Part shown: positions 39,201 through 46,317 of the stretch, piece by piece | Layout: the number at the start of each line of letters is the position of its first letter | How positions within the stretch are numbered: position 1 is the stretch's first letter | Source of the DNA: Sphingobium sp. DEHP117 | GTDB lineage: Bacteria > Pseudomonadota > Alphaproteobacteria > Sphingomonadales > Sphingomonadaceae | Direction of reading: 5' to 3' | DNA: 64,000 nt | NCBI RefSeq assembly: GCF_030867385.1 | Contig: NZ_JAPFBJ010000002.1 | Location: 124,001-188,000, forward strand | The notes under the pieces: model-generated | Databases searched by the model: none | Told to the model about the DNA's origin: nothing | Seen by the model: the letters and a program-made list of their open reading frames with translations, nothing else | Translations under genes and position numbers: made by a program

Positions 39201-39729
39201 CGCTGGTGGCGGGGTACAATGTGGGGATCAGCGCGGCCGCAAGATTCTGGTCTGACTGATGTGCGCTGGCAGAACTCTTGGCACCATGATCATCACCGGC
39301 AAGGAGCAGGACACCGCCTTTCGCAGCCGTCCCTTCCAGATTGCCGAGCTTGAGCGCTTCATGCGCGCGGTCGACGCCGATGCCTTTTGCATACCATAGC
39401 GCGAACACGCCTTCGACCCGCGCCTTGCCGAACCAATTAACCTGCTGGGTACCACGGAGGCTGGTGGCGGCCAGTTCCTCGTTCAGCCCCGGCTCGAAGC
39501 GTATATCATGTTCGTCCAGCAGGTGAGCCGCAGACCAAAGCTGTGCGTCAAGCGTCGTCACCGGCGACCCGCGATAGCCGGTGACATATCCGGCCGTGCG
39601 CAAGCCCGCCGCCGCATCACGCTTAGCCTGATCGATCAACAGCCGCACAACGGCCTGGAGCGCGCCAATCAGCACCTCCCCATCCGTTTGCGTGTATTTA
39701 TCGTCGAGGGTCTGAACCGATTTTGTCAT
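36286..39729 (-). CDS. Fused indolepyruvate:ferredoxin oxidoreductase-like 2-oxoacid oxidoreductase
   Basis: 1147-aa protein that combines the IorA and IorB parts. Order of parts: N-terminal pyrimidine-binding domain (TAGYVTGYRGSPVTTLD, FEPGLNEELAATSLRGTQQV), TPP domain (NLGDGTYTHSGLLTIRAAVA), an iron-sulfur region (CEGCGDCSQQSNC followed by CNKDFSCIKGFCPS), then the gamma domain (VTGIGGTGVLTVGAVLAMAA, DMTGMAQKGGAVVSHLRI) and a C-terminal extension. Such enzymes oxidatively decarboxylate aryl or branched 2-oxoacids to acyl-CoA with ferredoxin. In proteobacterial catabolic clusters the true substrate is often unknown. It has its own gap on both sides. Confidence 0.92.
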   Translation of the reverse strand: MTKSVQTLDDKYTQTDGEVLIGALQAVVRLLIDQAKRDAAAGLRTAGYVTGYRGSPVTTLDAQLWSAAHLLDEHDIRFEPGLNEELAATSLRGTQQVNWFGKARVEGVFALWYAKGIGVDRAHEALKLGNLEGTAAKGGVLLLAGDDHGAKSSASAHQSDQNLAAALIPTLYPATSEELLSYGQFGWAMSRYSGLYSGFKTITDTLDLTQTVALPAANFAIALPDRDGPPLSLVQGRGPLEQEALTVDHRLPAAQAFVRSNALDRITHGGRDNNLTIVTAGKSWLDTAQALSDLGLTQERCEKLGIRVVKLALTWPVEPQFLRASCAGAREVLVVEEKRGFVEDQVARLLYGLANAPLLSGKCDPAGAALIRADNVLDAAAVRRALVRRLADLDRVDEELRCRADSLAASDARAEGLVAEAVRPAYFCSGCPHNLSTVVPDGSAAMGATGCHGLAHFMPSRNTMATVGMGSEGMPWVAAQTYVDTPHYFQNLGDGTYTHSGLLTIRAAVAAKSRVTYKILYNDAVAMTGGQPMEGGLSPVQIVHELVAEGVDPVVLISEDPSRFSVADLPAGVRLLHRDYLDQVQRELRQVAGTSAIVYDSTCANEKRRRRKRGRYPDPAERLFINQAVCEGCGDCSQQSNCLSVEPVETEFGRKRRINQSTCNKDFSCIKGFCPSFVTVIGGRPARREADVSMLDARISGLPAPEPSPVNGGYDVLVTGIGGTGVLTVGAVLAMAAHIEGKAAKLLDMTGMAQKGGAVVSHLRIAEHIDQIPSARVGTGEADLIIACDLVVATAPDVMRGAGESTRLICNEDVVPTGEFQTNQALDLSASRFLSALAKRVSPDRTDSLRAGELATRLMGDAIFTNFLMVGYALQKGLLPLGVNAIEEALIMNGVSVKQNIRALQLGRLAAVDPGVLLRLAGIGEESAHRPATLGEMLESRRAFLRKYQNDAWANRYAATIAAIEGIAASRGIKGYENFLVTCADQLARLMAYKDEYEVARLYTSPEFKASVEDAFEGDYVLQFNLAPPLLPLGKDPKTGRPRKIRLGRWIVPVFRALRHGKMLRGTPFDLFGYTAERRMERALIGDYEGLIASLAGELTQANLPLAQEIAGSVWRVRGYGPVKHQGVAEWRAYLEDALPRFRAERS

Positions 39730-39837
39730 CTCGACACAGATAGAGGGGCTTCCAACTTACGCGATGGCCTGGCGCGCGTTTGCCGTTGTCTGCGACAGCA
39801 TCGGCCCTTCGAACGCACAGCGCCCCTCAGCCTGACG

Positions 39838-40839
39838 TCAGTTCTTCATGCGGGCAGCTTTATCCGCCTCACGCGAAGCCGCGCGGCATTCGCTGGCATT
39901 CACGCCAAAGACACGTTTGAACATCCGGCTGAAATGCGCGGGGCTCTTGAAGCCTACGCCATATGCGATTTCGTGCACGGCGACCTCGCGCGCTTCCGTT
40001 TGCATCAACCAATTCCGCGCATGTTCCAGGCGGCGTCTCCAGATGAACTCCGTACAGGTGGAGCCCGTCGTCCGGAGCAGGGAGGAGACGTAGCGTGGGC
40101 TCAAATTGCATCCCTCGCTCACCATAGCGGTGCTCAGATTGGGGTCGCACAGATGAACTTCTATAAAGCGCAGCACCTGATCTAGCCTTTGCTCGGCGAT
40201 TGTCTGGCGTGCAGGCACTTCTGACTGAAGACGGCGGCCGACATGACCTATAACTTCGATTGCGGCCTCTACCAGAATCAGCCGAGATTTGAATGAGACA
40301 TCGTGGTCATTTTCAAACACATCCGTGAGTATATTTCGCGCAATCGAAACCTCGGTCCACGATGAGTCGATAAACAGGCTTGACGAAATTTCCCGTACCA
40401 CATGGTCCCTCAGCAAGTGGGTTGGCACGGTGACGTGCAGGACTTCACTCGTCGCTCCTCCCGCGTGGTCCTCAGTTCTAATTTCAACAAGAAACGGGTT
40501 TGTGGAACGCGTGATCAGCGCCTCACCCGGTCCTACTTCCTGCCGGCCGAGGTGGTTTGAAAAGCACAGGACACCCTTACGCACGAACCACAGTATCGAA
40601 AGATCGGTGGCGTCTTCGCGAATATGCCTTTGCTGTCGCCGGAAATGCTGAACGGTCGCAGCTCGAGTGACGATGATCGCATAGGGACCGATCTCACTTT
40701 TTTGCGCTCGGACGGTCATTTGACGAGCATCGTCTATCCAAAAATCGCCGCTGTAATATTCCTGATCACGGTCGCCGCGGAACAGCCTTTGGCAATCCTG
40801 ATAATTGCGTCGATCCAGCGCGAACAGCGTTTCTGGCAT
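39838..40839 (-). CDS. AraC-family transcriptional regulator
   Basis: 333-aa regulator. The N-terminal half has the AraC-binding-like/cupin pattern (LSILWFVRKGVLCFSNHLGRQEVGPGEALITRSTNPF). The C-terminal AraC/XylS DNA-binding domain contains two HTHs: LSTAMVSEGCNLSPRYVSSLLR and VAVHEIAYGVGFKSPAHFSRMFKRVFGVNASECR. GGAGAGGGTG precedes ATG 40839; the longer frame from 40887 lacks such a site. It is the only intact specific regulator in the right-hand 49 kb, and a near-match to the shared palindrome lies at 40876-40888, so autoregulation and control of the cluster are plausible. Confidence 0.92.
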   Translation of the reverse strand: MPETLFALDRRNYQDCQRLFRGDRDQEYYSGDFWIDDARQMTVRAQKSEIGPYAIIVTRAATVQHFRRQQRHIREDATDLSILWFVRKGVLCFSNHLGRQEVGPGEALITRSTNPFLVEIRTEDHAGGATSEVLHVTVPTHLLRDHVVREISSSLFIDSSWTEVSIARNILTDVFENDHDVSFKSRLILVEAAIEVIGHVGRRLQSEVPARQTIAEQRLDQVLRFIEVHLCDPNLSTAMVSEGCNLSPRYVSSLLRTTGSTCTEFIWRRRLEHARNWLMQTEAREVAVHEIAYGVGFKSPAHFSRMFKRVFGVNASECRAASREADKAARMKN

Positions 40840-40875
40840 CACCCTCTCCGAAATGCTGGGCCAGATTATTACATT

Positions 40876-40888
40876 ATTGACCGACAAC
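40876..40888. promoter_or_regulatory. Operator-like site between the araC-type and tauD-type genes
   Basis: ATTGACCGACAAC keeps 10 of 13 positions of ATTGTCGGACAAT. A further half-site GGACAAT follows at 40895-40901. The site lies in the divergent spacer between the AraC-family gene (start 40839) and the second TauD-type gene (start 41092). Confidence 0.5.
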
Positions 40889-41091
40889 TTACTAGGACAA
40901 TCTGCACCCCCTTCTGCCGGGCGACACCTTGATCAACGGCACTCCGGACCTGCCACGTGGCGCCCTATCAGCGTGCGACGCAGACCCGGATGCTATCCAC
41001 CACGTCAATTTTCTGTCTTGTTGGATCAATATCGTGCGACCTCCTCGCCTTATTATCGACGAATACCAAAAAGTTTCTGGAGAGTGGCGAC

Positions 41092-42072
41092 ATGAGCGAA
41101 CTGAAGATCAGCAAACTGAAGGAGGATCTGCCCTTTGGAGCGCGTGTCGACGGCGTGGGCTGGAACAACATAAATGATACCGCAGTTCGCGCCCAACTCA
41201 ATGGACTGTTCGAGGAACACGGACTCCTCGTTTTTGAAAACATGGAGCCAAGCTCGAAAATGCAGGTTGCCCTGAGCGAGGTGTTCGGGTCGCTCAAGGA
41301 TCATCCGACCAAATCGACCCCGCGTGACGGCGATGTGGGCGATGCGCATCCCGGCGTCATCGACATGCATTCGCTTCCAAACGAAGATCCCAATAACGTG
41401 GACGGGCTGGTGGAAATCGACGGGAAGAGGCTCGCGAGATTTTCCCCATGGCATTTCGACCACTGTTATAATGATGAACTCAACCGCGCAGGCGTTCTGC
41501 GCGCTGCCATCAACGCGCCCGAGGGCGGGCGGACCGGCTTCGCCGACGGTATCGATCTTTACAAGAGGTTTCCGGCCGCCTTGCGCGACAAGCTGGAAAA
41601 ACTGAACATCATCTACACGCTCGATATCCGGCTGACCAAAATGCGGTTCGGCGTCAACTTCAAGGCATTGGGCGACGTCCCCCAAGCGAGAGCGATGCTG
41701 CACGAAGTAGCGATGTTCCCACGGGCGATGCATCCGGCCATTTGGACCCGGGCATCCGGCGAGAAAGTCCTTCACATAGGCCCTTGGATGTCCGAGGGCA
41801 TTGAACATCATGAAGACCCGGCTGGTGAGGCATTCTTCGAAGAAGTTTGCCAGACAATCAATGAACTCTGCACGGGGAATGCGGTCTATTGGCACGATTG
41901 GCGCCCCACCGACATGCTGATCTGGGACAACTGGCGCCTGCTGCATGCCGTGGAAGGGTGCGATCCCAAATATGAACGGCGCACGTTGCGGACGACGATA
42001 AAGGGTGATTACGGCCTCGGATATTTCGAGGACGGAAAGAAGATCGGGGAAGTGATGCGGAACGTCGTATAG
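41092..42072 (+). CDS. TauD/TfdA-family Fe(II)/2-oxoglutarate dioxygenase (copy 2)
   Basis: 326-aa paralogue of the enzyme at 17911-18888. The triad is H121 and D123 in SPWHFDHCYN and H285 in WRLLHAVEG, with R300 in TLRTT for 2-oxoglutarate. The start is ATG 41092, preceded by GGAG at 41079-41082; the longer frame from 40957 would run through the promoter spacer. The two copies are similar over the full length with no gaps near the active site, suggesting the same type of substrate at two steps or stereoisomers, as known for RdpA/SdpA pairs of phenoxypropionate degraders. That comparison is an inference. Confidence 0.92.
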   Translation: MSELKISKLKEDLPFGARVDGVGWNNINDTAVRAQLNGLFEEHGLLVFENMEPSSKMQVALSEVFGSLKDHPTKSTPRDGDVGDAHPGVIDMHSLPNEDPNNVDGLVEIDGKRLARFSPWHFDHCYNDELNRAGVLRAAINAPEGGRTGFADGIDLYKRFPAALRDKLEKLNIIYTLDIRLTKMRFGVNFKALGDVPQARAMLHEVAMFPRAMHPAIWTRASGEKVLHIGPWMSEGIEHHEDPAGEAFFEEVCQTINELCTGNAVYWHDWRPTDMLIWDNWRLLHAVEGCDPKYERRTLRTTIKGDYGLGYFEDGKKIGEVMRNVV

Positions 42073-42286
42073 GGCGACTGTGGGGAGCCGCACGACAGAG
42101 CCAGGGCTATGTGACTGATACAGGCGTCGGCATGCCTTCGGACTGAAATGATAGGCTTGCGGGCCCATTTCGCAGCTGCCGCAGTTGACCTCAACCAACC
42201 GGCGTGGCTATCGGAGCATTGCCTGAATGGACCTTCACGCCTAGGCTGGCGCACATTACTGTATCGGGGTTTGAGGAATAGATGGC
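42073..42286. other. Leader of the cof operon, no gene seen
   Basis: 214 bp between the TauD-type gene and cofE, same strand. GAGGAA (42273-42278) is the likely ribosome site for cofE. No operator-like palindrome of the catabolic type was found here, so the cof genes may be expressed independently. Confidence 0.4.
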
Positions 42287-43078
42287 GTGACGGCCGGCGA
42301 CACGAGCAACGGACCATCTTCCCGGATCACGATCCATCCTGTTACGGGAATGGGTGAAGTGCGCGCAGGCGATGATCTTCCGCACCTCATCGCCACGGCG
42401 ATCCGCCAGAGCGGCGATACGATCATGCCCGGCGACGCTCTGATCGTGACGCAGAAGATCGTCTCCAAGTCGGAAGGGCGCTGGGCCAGCCTGGCCGATG
42501 TCGCGCCGACGGCGGAGGCCATCAGCCTCGCCGAGCAGGTGCGCAAGGAGCCCCGCCTTGTCGAGATGGTGCTGCGGGAGTCGACAGCGGTCGTGCGTGC
42601 GGCCCCTCATGTGCTGATTACGCGGCACCGCTGCGGCTTCGTCATGGCCAATGCGGGTATCGACCAATCCAACCTCGGCGGCAGCGATCCCGACCGCATC
42701 CTCCTTCTCCCCCTCGACCCCGACCAGAGCGCACGCGCCTTGCGAACAGGGATCACTGCGCTGACCGGCGTTGCGCCCGCCGTCGTCATCACCGACAGCT
42801 TTGGTCGCCCCTGGCGGCATGGCGTCGTTCCGGTCGCCATTGGCGCCGCCGGGCTGCCCTCGCTGATCGACCGGCGCGGCGAGCCGGATCGAGACGGGCG
42901 AACGCTGGCGGTGACCCAAGTTGCCCTTGCCGATCTTGTTGCCGCGGCCGCCGGCCTCGTCACCGGAGAAGGTGCCGAGGGCATTCCTGCCGCACTCATA
43001 CGCGGTCTTTCCCTTCCCCAGGGTGACAACCCTGCGGTGGCACTTGTACGTCCGCTTGAAGAGGATCTGTTCCGGTGA
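42287..43078 (+). CDS. cofE: Coenzyme F420-0:L-glutamate ligase CofE, stand-alone
   Basis: 263-aa enzyme that adds glutamates to F420-0 using GTP. Recognised by GDALIVTQKIVSKSEGR, HVLITRHRCGFVMANAGIDQSN, VVITDSFGRPWRHGVVPVAIGAAG and VAAAAGLVTGEGAEGIPAALIRG, all typical of CofE/FbiB N-terminal domains. It ends after the CofE domain: the C-terminal FMN nitroreductase-like domain of mycobacterial FbiB, which reduces dehydro-F420-0, is absent. The start is GTG with GAGGAA upstream. It overlaps cofD by 4 nt (GTGA). It is the first gene of a cofE-cofD-cofC operon. Confidence 0.95.
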   Translation: MTAGDTSNGPSSRITIHPVTGMGEVRAGDDLPHLIATAIRQSGDTIMPGDALIVTQKIVSKSEGRWASLADVAPTAEAISLAEQVRKEPRLVEMVLRESTAVVRAAPHVLITRHRCGFVMANAGIDQSNLGGSDPDRILLLPLDPDQSARALRTGITALTGVAPAVVITDSFGRPWRHGVVPVAIGAAGLPSLIDRRGEPDRDGRTLAVTQVALADLVAAAAGLVTGEGAEGIPAALIRGLSLPQGDNPAVALVRPLEEDLFR

Positions 43079-44001
43079 ACGGGCCGATCGTCATCCTGAG
43101 CGGCGGCGTAGGCGGCGCGAAGTTCGTGGAAGGCATGTACCATCTTGCAGAGCGTCCGCCCCTCGTGGCCATCGTCAACACCGGCGATGATTTCACGCAT
43201 CTGGGCCTCCATATCTCGCCCGATATCGACAGCGTCCTCTATGCACTGGCAGGCCTGTCCGACAGGGATCGCGGGTGGGGGAGGCAGGACGAAAGCTGGC
43301 AGTGCATGGGCGCGCTCAGGGAGCTGGGCGGCCCCGCCTGGTTCCAGCTTGGCGATCGTGATCTTGCGACGCATATTCTGCGGACAGACCGTCTGCGCGC
43401 CGGGCATAGCTTGTCCGACACAACGGCACATTTGACGCAAGCCTGGGGGATCGACGCGCGCGTCCTGCCCATGTCCGATGACCCTGTCGCCACCATAGTG
43501 ACCACGGACGAAGGCCGCCTGCCTTTCCAGCGCTATTTCGTCGAGCGGCAATGCGCGCCCCGTCTACTGGGTGTCGAGTTCGAGGGCGCTGCAAAGGCGC
43601 GTCCGGCTCCGGGTGCGGTCGAAGCCATAGCCGAGGCGTCCGCCATATTCATTGCCCCGTCCAACCCGTTCCTGAGCGTCGATCCGATCCTCGCCGTCCC
43701 CGGTATTGCCGATGCCCTGCGCGAAAGCCCTGCGGGAAAGGTGGCCGTCTCTCCCCTTATCGGCGGACGGTCGATCAAGGGCCCGACATCGAAGATCATG
43801 GCGGAACTGGACCTGCCCGAGTCCAATGCGGCGATCATCGCCCACTATCGCGGGATGATAGACGGCCTGGTGGTCGATGTTTCCGATGAATTGCCCGCTG
43901 ACATGCCCGCCAGCCATACAAGCACGCTCATGCGCGATCTGGAAGACAAGCGCCGCGTCGCCCGCTGCGCGCTCGCGCTGGCCGGGCAACTCGCGCGATG
44001 A
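43075..44001 (+). CDS. cofD: 2-phospho-L-lactate (or related) transferase CofD
   Basis: 308-aa enzyme that transfers the phospholactyl-type group from the CofC product to the deazaflavin Fo, forming F420-0 (or dehydro- or 3PG-F420-0). Signature stretches are ILSGGVGGAKFVEGM, IVNTGDDFTHLGLHISPDIDSVLYALAG, FQLGDRDLATHILRTDRL, and APSNPFLSVDPILAVPGI plus SPLIGGRSIKGPTSKIM at the GDP and Fo sites. The start is GTG inside the cofE stop (GTGA) and its own stop overlaps the cofC start (ATGA), so the three proteins are tightly coupled. Confidence 0.95.
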   Translation: MNGPIVILSGGVGGAKFVEGMYHLAERPPLVAIVNTGDDFTHLGLHISPDIDSVLYALAGLSDRDRGWGRQDESWQCMGALRELGGPAWFQLGDRDLATHILRTDRLRAGHSLSDTTAHLTQAWGIDARVLPMSDDPVATIVTTDEGRLPFQRYFVERQCAPRLLGVEFEGAAKARPAPGAVEAIAEASAIFIAPSNPFLSVDPILAVPGIADALRESPAGKVAVSPLIGGRSIKGPTSKIMAELDLPESNAAIIAHYRGMIDGLVVDVSDELPADMPASHTSTLMRDLEDKRRVARCALALAGQLAR

Positions 44002-44561
44002 CCGGATGGCACGCCATTGTCCCCCTGAAATCGCCGACGCGGCGCAAGACCCGGCTTGGCCTGCCCGAGGACGACCGTATTGCCCTCACCGAGCGGATGG
44101 CAGCGCACGTGCTCCAAACGGTGCGCGAAACGCCCGGGATCGTCGAGATCGGCCTCCTGTCGCCAGAAAGCCGTGCAGGGACGGTCTGGCTGCCTGACCA
44201 GGGCCGGGGCCTCAACGCCGAACTGGGCGAAGCACGCCGGCGATGGCTGCATCGCGCCGTCCTCATTATTCACGCAGACCTGCCGCATCTTTGCACCAAT
44301 GATGTAAGCCAGCTCATGAACGCGGCGACGGACGGCGCGGTCGCCATCGCGCCGGATCGGCACGGCACGGGCACCAACGCGCTCGCCCTTCCCCCCGGCA
44401 TCGAGATGGCACTTGCCTTCGGGCCCGGCAGCTTCGAGGCCCATCGCACCGCCGCAGCCTGTGCGCGGATCGTCCAGACGCCCGGACTGTCTCACGACCT
44501 CGACACGCCGGACGACATGGCCGCGTGGAGCGCATTGCAACAAGGAGCCTTTGTTAAATGA
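43998..44561 (+). CDS. cofC: Phospholactate (or PEP/3PG) guanylyltransferase CofC
   Basis: 187-aa nucleotidyltransferase. IVPLKSPTRRKTRLGLP is the N-terminal GTP-binding loop, GRGLNAELGEARR the nucleotide pocket, VLIIHADLPHL the metal-binding strand, and IAPDRHGTGTNALALPPG with FGPGSFEAHRTAA and LSHDLDTPDDMAAW complete the CofC pattern. It activates the three-carbon phosphoacid with GTP for CofD. Whether it uses 2-phospho-L-lactate, PEP or 3-phosphoglycerate cannot be read with confidence. It overlaps cofD as ATGA. Confidence 0.95.
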   Translation: MTGWHAIVPLKSPTRRKTRLGLPEDDRIALTERMAAHVLQTVRETPGIVEIGLLSPESRAGTVWLPDQGRGLNAELGEARRRWLHRAVLIIHADLPHLCTNDVSQLMNAATDGAVAIAPDRHGTGTNALALPPGIEMALAFGPGSFEAHRTAAACARIVQTPGLSHDLDTPDDMAAWSALQQGAFVK

Positions 44562-44698
44562 CAAAGAACCTTTCGGGACCTGTTCGGGCAAAGATATTCG
44601 CTCAGAGCTGGAGCAGTGCGGAACATCCGGGTAGCGACGGACGAAATTGAAGTGGCGCAATGCGGCCGATCGCGGCCAATCACAAAGGAAGATTTGAC

Positions 44699-46129
44699 AT
44701 GCTGAAAAGCGTCTATCCGCTTTACCTGAACAATGAGGCCGCGCAGCCCAACAGCGATCTCGCGGTCACGGACAAGTTCACCGGCGAAGTCGCTTTCCGC
44801 ACAGCACTGGCGACCCCCGATGTTATCGACGAAGCCATCGCGGGTGCCGCCCGCGCCGCACCGGCGATGGCGAAGCTTGCGAGCTTCGAGCGGCAGTCCG
44901 TGCTCGACCATTGCGTGAGGCGTTTCCGCGAGCGGTTCGATGAGCTTGCCTATGCTTTGTGCGTCGAGGCAGGCAAGCCGATCAATGATGCGGAGGGTGA
45001 GGTCACGCGCCTGATCGACACATTCCGCATCGCCAGCGAAGAAGCGACGCGCAACTATGGTGAGGTCCAGCCACTGGACATCTCGGCGCGCGCCAAGGGG
45101 TATATGGGTATGTGGAAGCGCGTGCCGATCGGCCCGTGCAGCTTCATCAGCCCCTTCAATTTTCCGTTGAACCTCGCCGCCCACAAAATCGCGCCCGCGA
45201 TCGCAATGGGGTGCCCCTTCGTGATGAAGCCCGCCAGCCTGACGCCGCTCGGTGCAATCATCATGGGCGAGGTGCTGTCCGAGTGCGACGTGCTCCCCAA
45301 GGGAGCGTTCTCGATACTTCCCGCCAGCCGCGATGGCGCGGACCTGTTCACGACCGACGACAGGCTGAAATTACTCTCCTTCACCGGCAGCCCGGAAGTG
45401 GGCTGGGACCTGAAGGCGAAGAGCGGCAAGAAGAAGGTCGTGCTTGAACTAGGCGGCAATGCTGCGGTGATCGTCGACCACGACGCCGATCTAAACCACG
45501 CGCTCGAACGCATCATCTTCGGCGCCTTCTATCAGTCGGGCCAGTCATGCATCGGCGTACAGCGCATCATAATTCATGAGGACATATACGATCGGTTCCG
45601 GACCATGCTCGTCGAAAGGACGAAAACGCTGGTGGCGGGCGATCCCAAGGACCGCAAGACATTCATCGGTCCCATGATTTCCGAGAAGGAAGCCAGGCGG
45701 CTCGAAGGATGGATCCAGTCTGCCCGTGAGGCCGGAGGCAAGCTGCTCGTCGGCGGACAGCGCAACGGCGCCATGCTGGAAGCCACGCTGATGGAGGACG
45801 TGCCGGCCGGGTGCGACGCCGTACGCGAAGAAGCCTTCGGACCGCTGGCGATCCTCTCGAAGTTCAGCGACTGGAACGCAGCGCTGAGCGAAGTGAACGA
45901 TAGCAAATTCGGCCTTCAGGCAGGCCTGTTCACCCGAGACATCCACAAAGTGCTCAACGCCTGGGACGATCTCGATGTCGGCGGCATCGTCGTCAATGAC
46001 GTTTCATCCTACAGGGTCGACAACATGCCCTATGGGGGCGTCAAGGATTCCGGTCTCGGCCGTGAAGGTATACGCTTTGCGATGGAGGATATGAGCGAAA
46101 TCCGCAACATGGTCATTCGGCGCGGCTGA
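44699..46129 (+). CDS. Aldehyde dehydrogenase resembling archaeal lactaldehyde dehydrogenase CofA
   Basis: 476-aa NAD(P)-dependent aldehyde dehydrogenase. Catalytic parts: N154 in SPFNFPLNLAAHKIAPAIA, K177 in VMKPAS, E250 in VVLELGGN and nucleophile C284 in SGQSCIGVQ. The segments SPFNFPLNLAAHKIAPAIA and DNMPYGGVKDSGLGREG near the C-terminus (before MEDMSEIRN) look very close to Methanocaldococcus CofA (recalled, not aligned), which makes L-lactate for F420. It lies 137 nt after cofC on the same strand with AAAGGA before ATG 44699. CofA function is therefore a reasonable inference, but it may simply oxidise another aldehyde of the catabolic pathway. Confidence 0.8.
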   Translation: MLKSVYPLYLNNEAAQPNSDLAVTDKFTGEVAFRTALATPDVIDEAIAGAARAAPAMAKLASFERQSVLDHCVRRFRERFDELAYALCVEAGKPINDAEGEVTRLIDTFRIASEEATRNYGEVQPLDISARAKGYMGMWKRVPIGPCSFISPFNFPLNLAAHKIAPAIAMGCPFVMKPASLTPLGAIIMGEVLSECDVLPKGAFSILPASRDGADLFTTDDRLKLLSFTGSPEVGWDLKAKSGKKKVVLELGGNAAVIVDHDADLNHALERIIFGAFYQSGQSCIGVQRIIIHEDIYDRFRTMLVERTKTLVAGDPKDRKTFIGPMISEKEARRLEGWIQSAREAGGKLLVGGQRNGAMLEATLMEDVPAGCDAVREEAFGPLAILSKFSDWNAALSEVNDSKFGLQAGLFTRDIHKVLNAWDDLDVGGIVVNDVSSYRVDNMPYGGVKDSGLGREGIRFAMEDMSEIRNMVIRRG

Positions 46130-46189
46130 GAGCGACCGGCCTGCAGATAGACGTTCAATCCGTCTCGCCTTTTTGGCGCATCGACGGTC

Positions 46190-46317
46190 CTAGAGCGCGC
46201 TGCGTTAAATCTGAATCGGTCAGCGCGCTGCAAGTTTTTTTATCGCATCGTTTTGGCGCAAAACCGGTTCCCACCCTTCGACAAGCTCAGGACAGGCTTT
46301 TGCGCACGATGCTCTAG
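46190..46317. repeat. ~130-bp interspersed palindromic repeat, copy 4
   Basis: Begins CTAGAGCGCGCTG and ends ACGATGCTCTAG. It contains CGCATCGTTTTGGCGCAAAA, CCGGTTCCCAC and the 23-nt cassette with TTCGACAAGCTCAGGAC. It separates the convergent aldehyde dehydrogenase and CoA-transferase-type genes; its terminal CTAG supplies the TAG stop codon of the latter. Confidence 0.85.
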
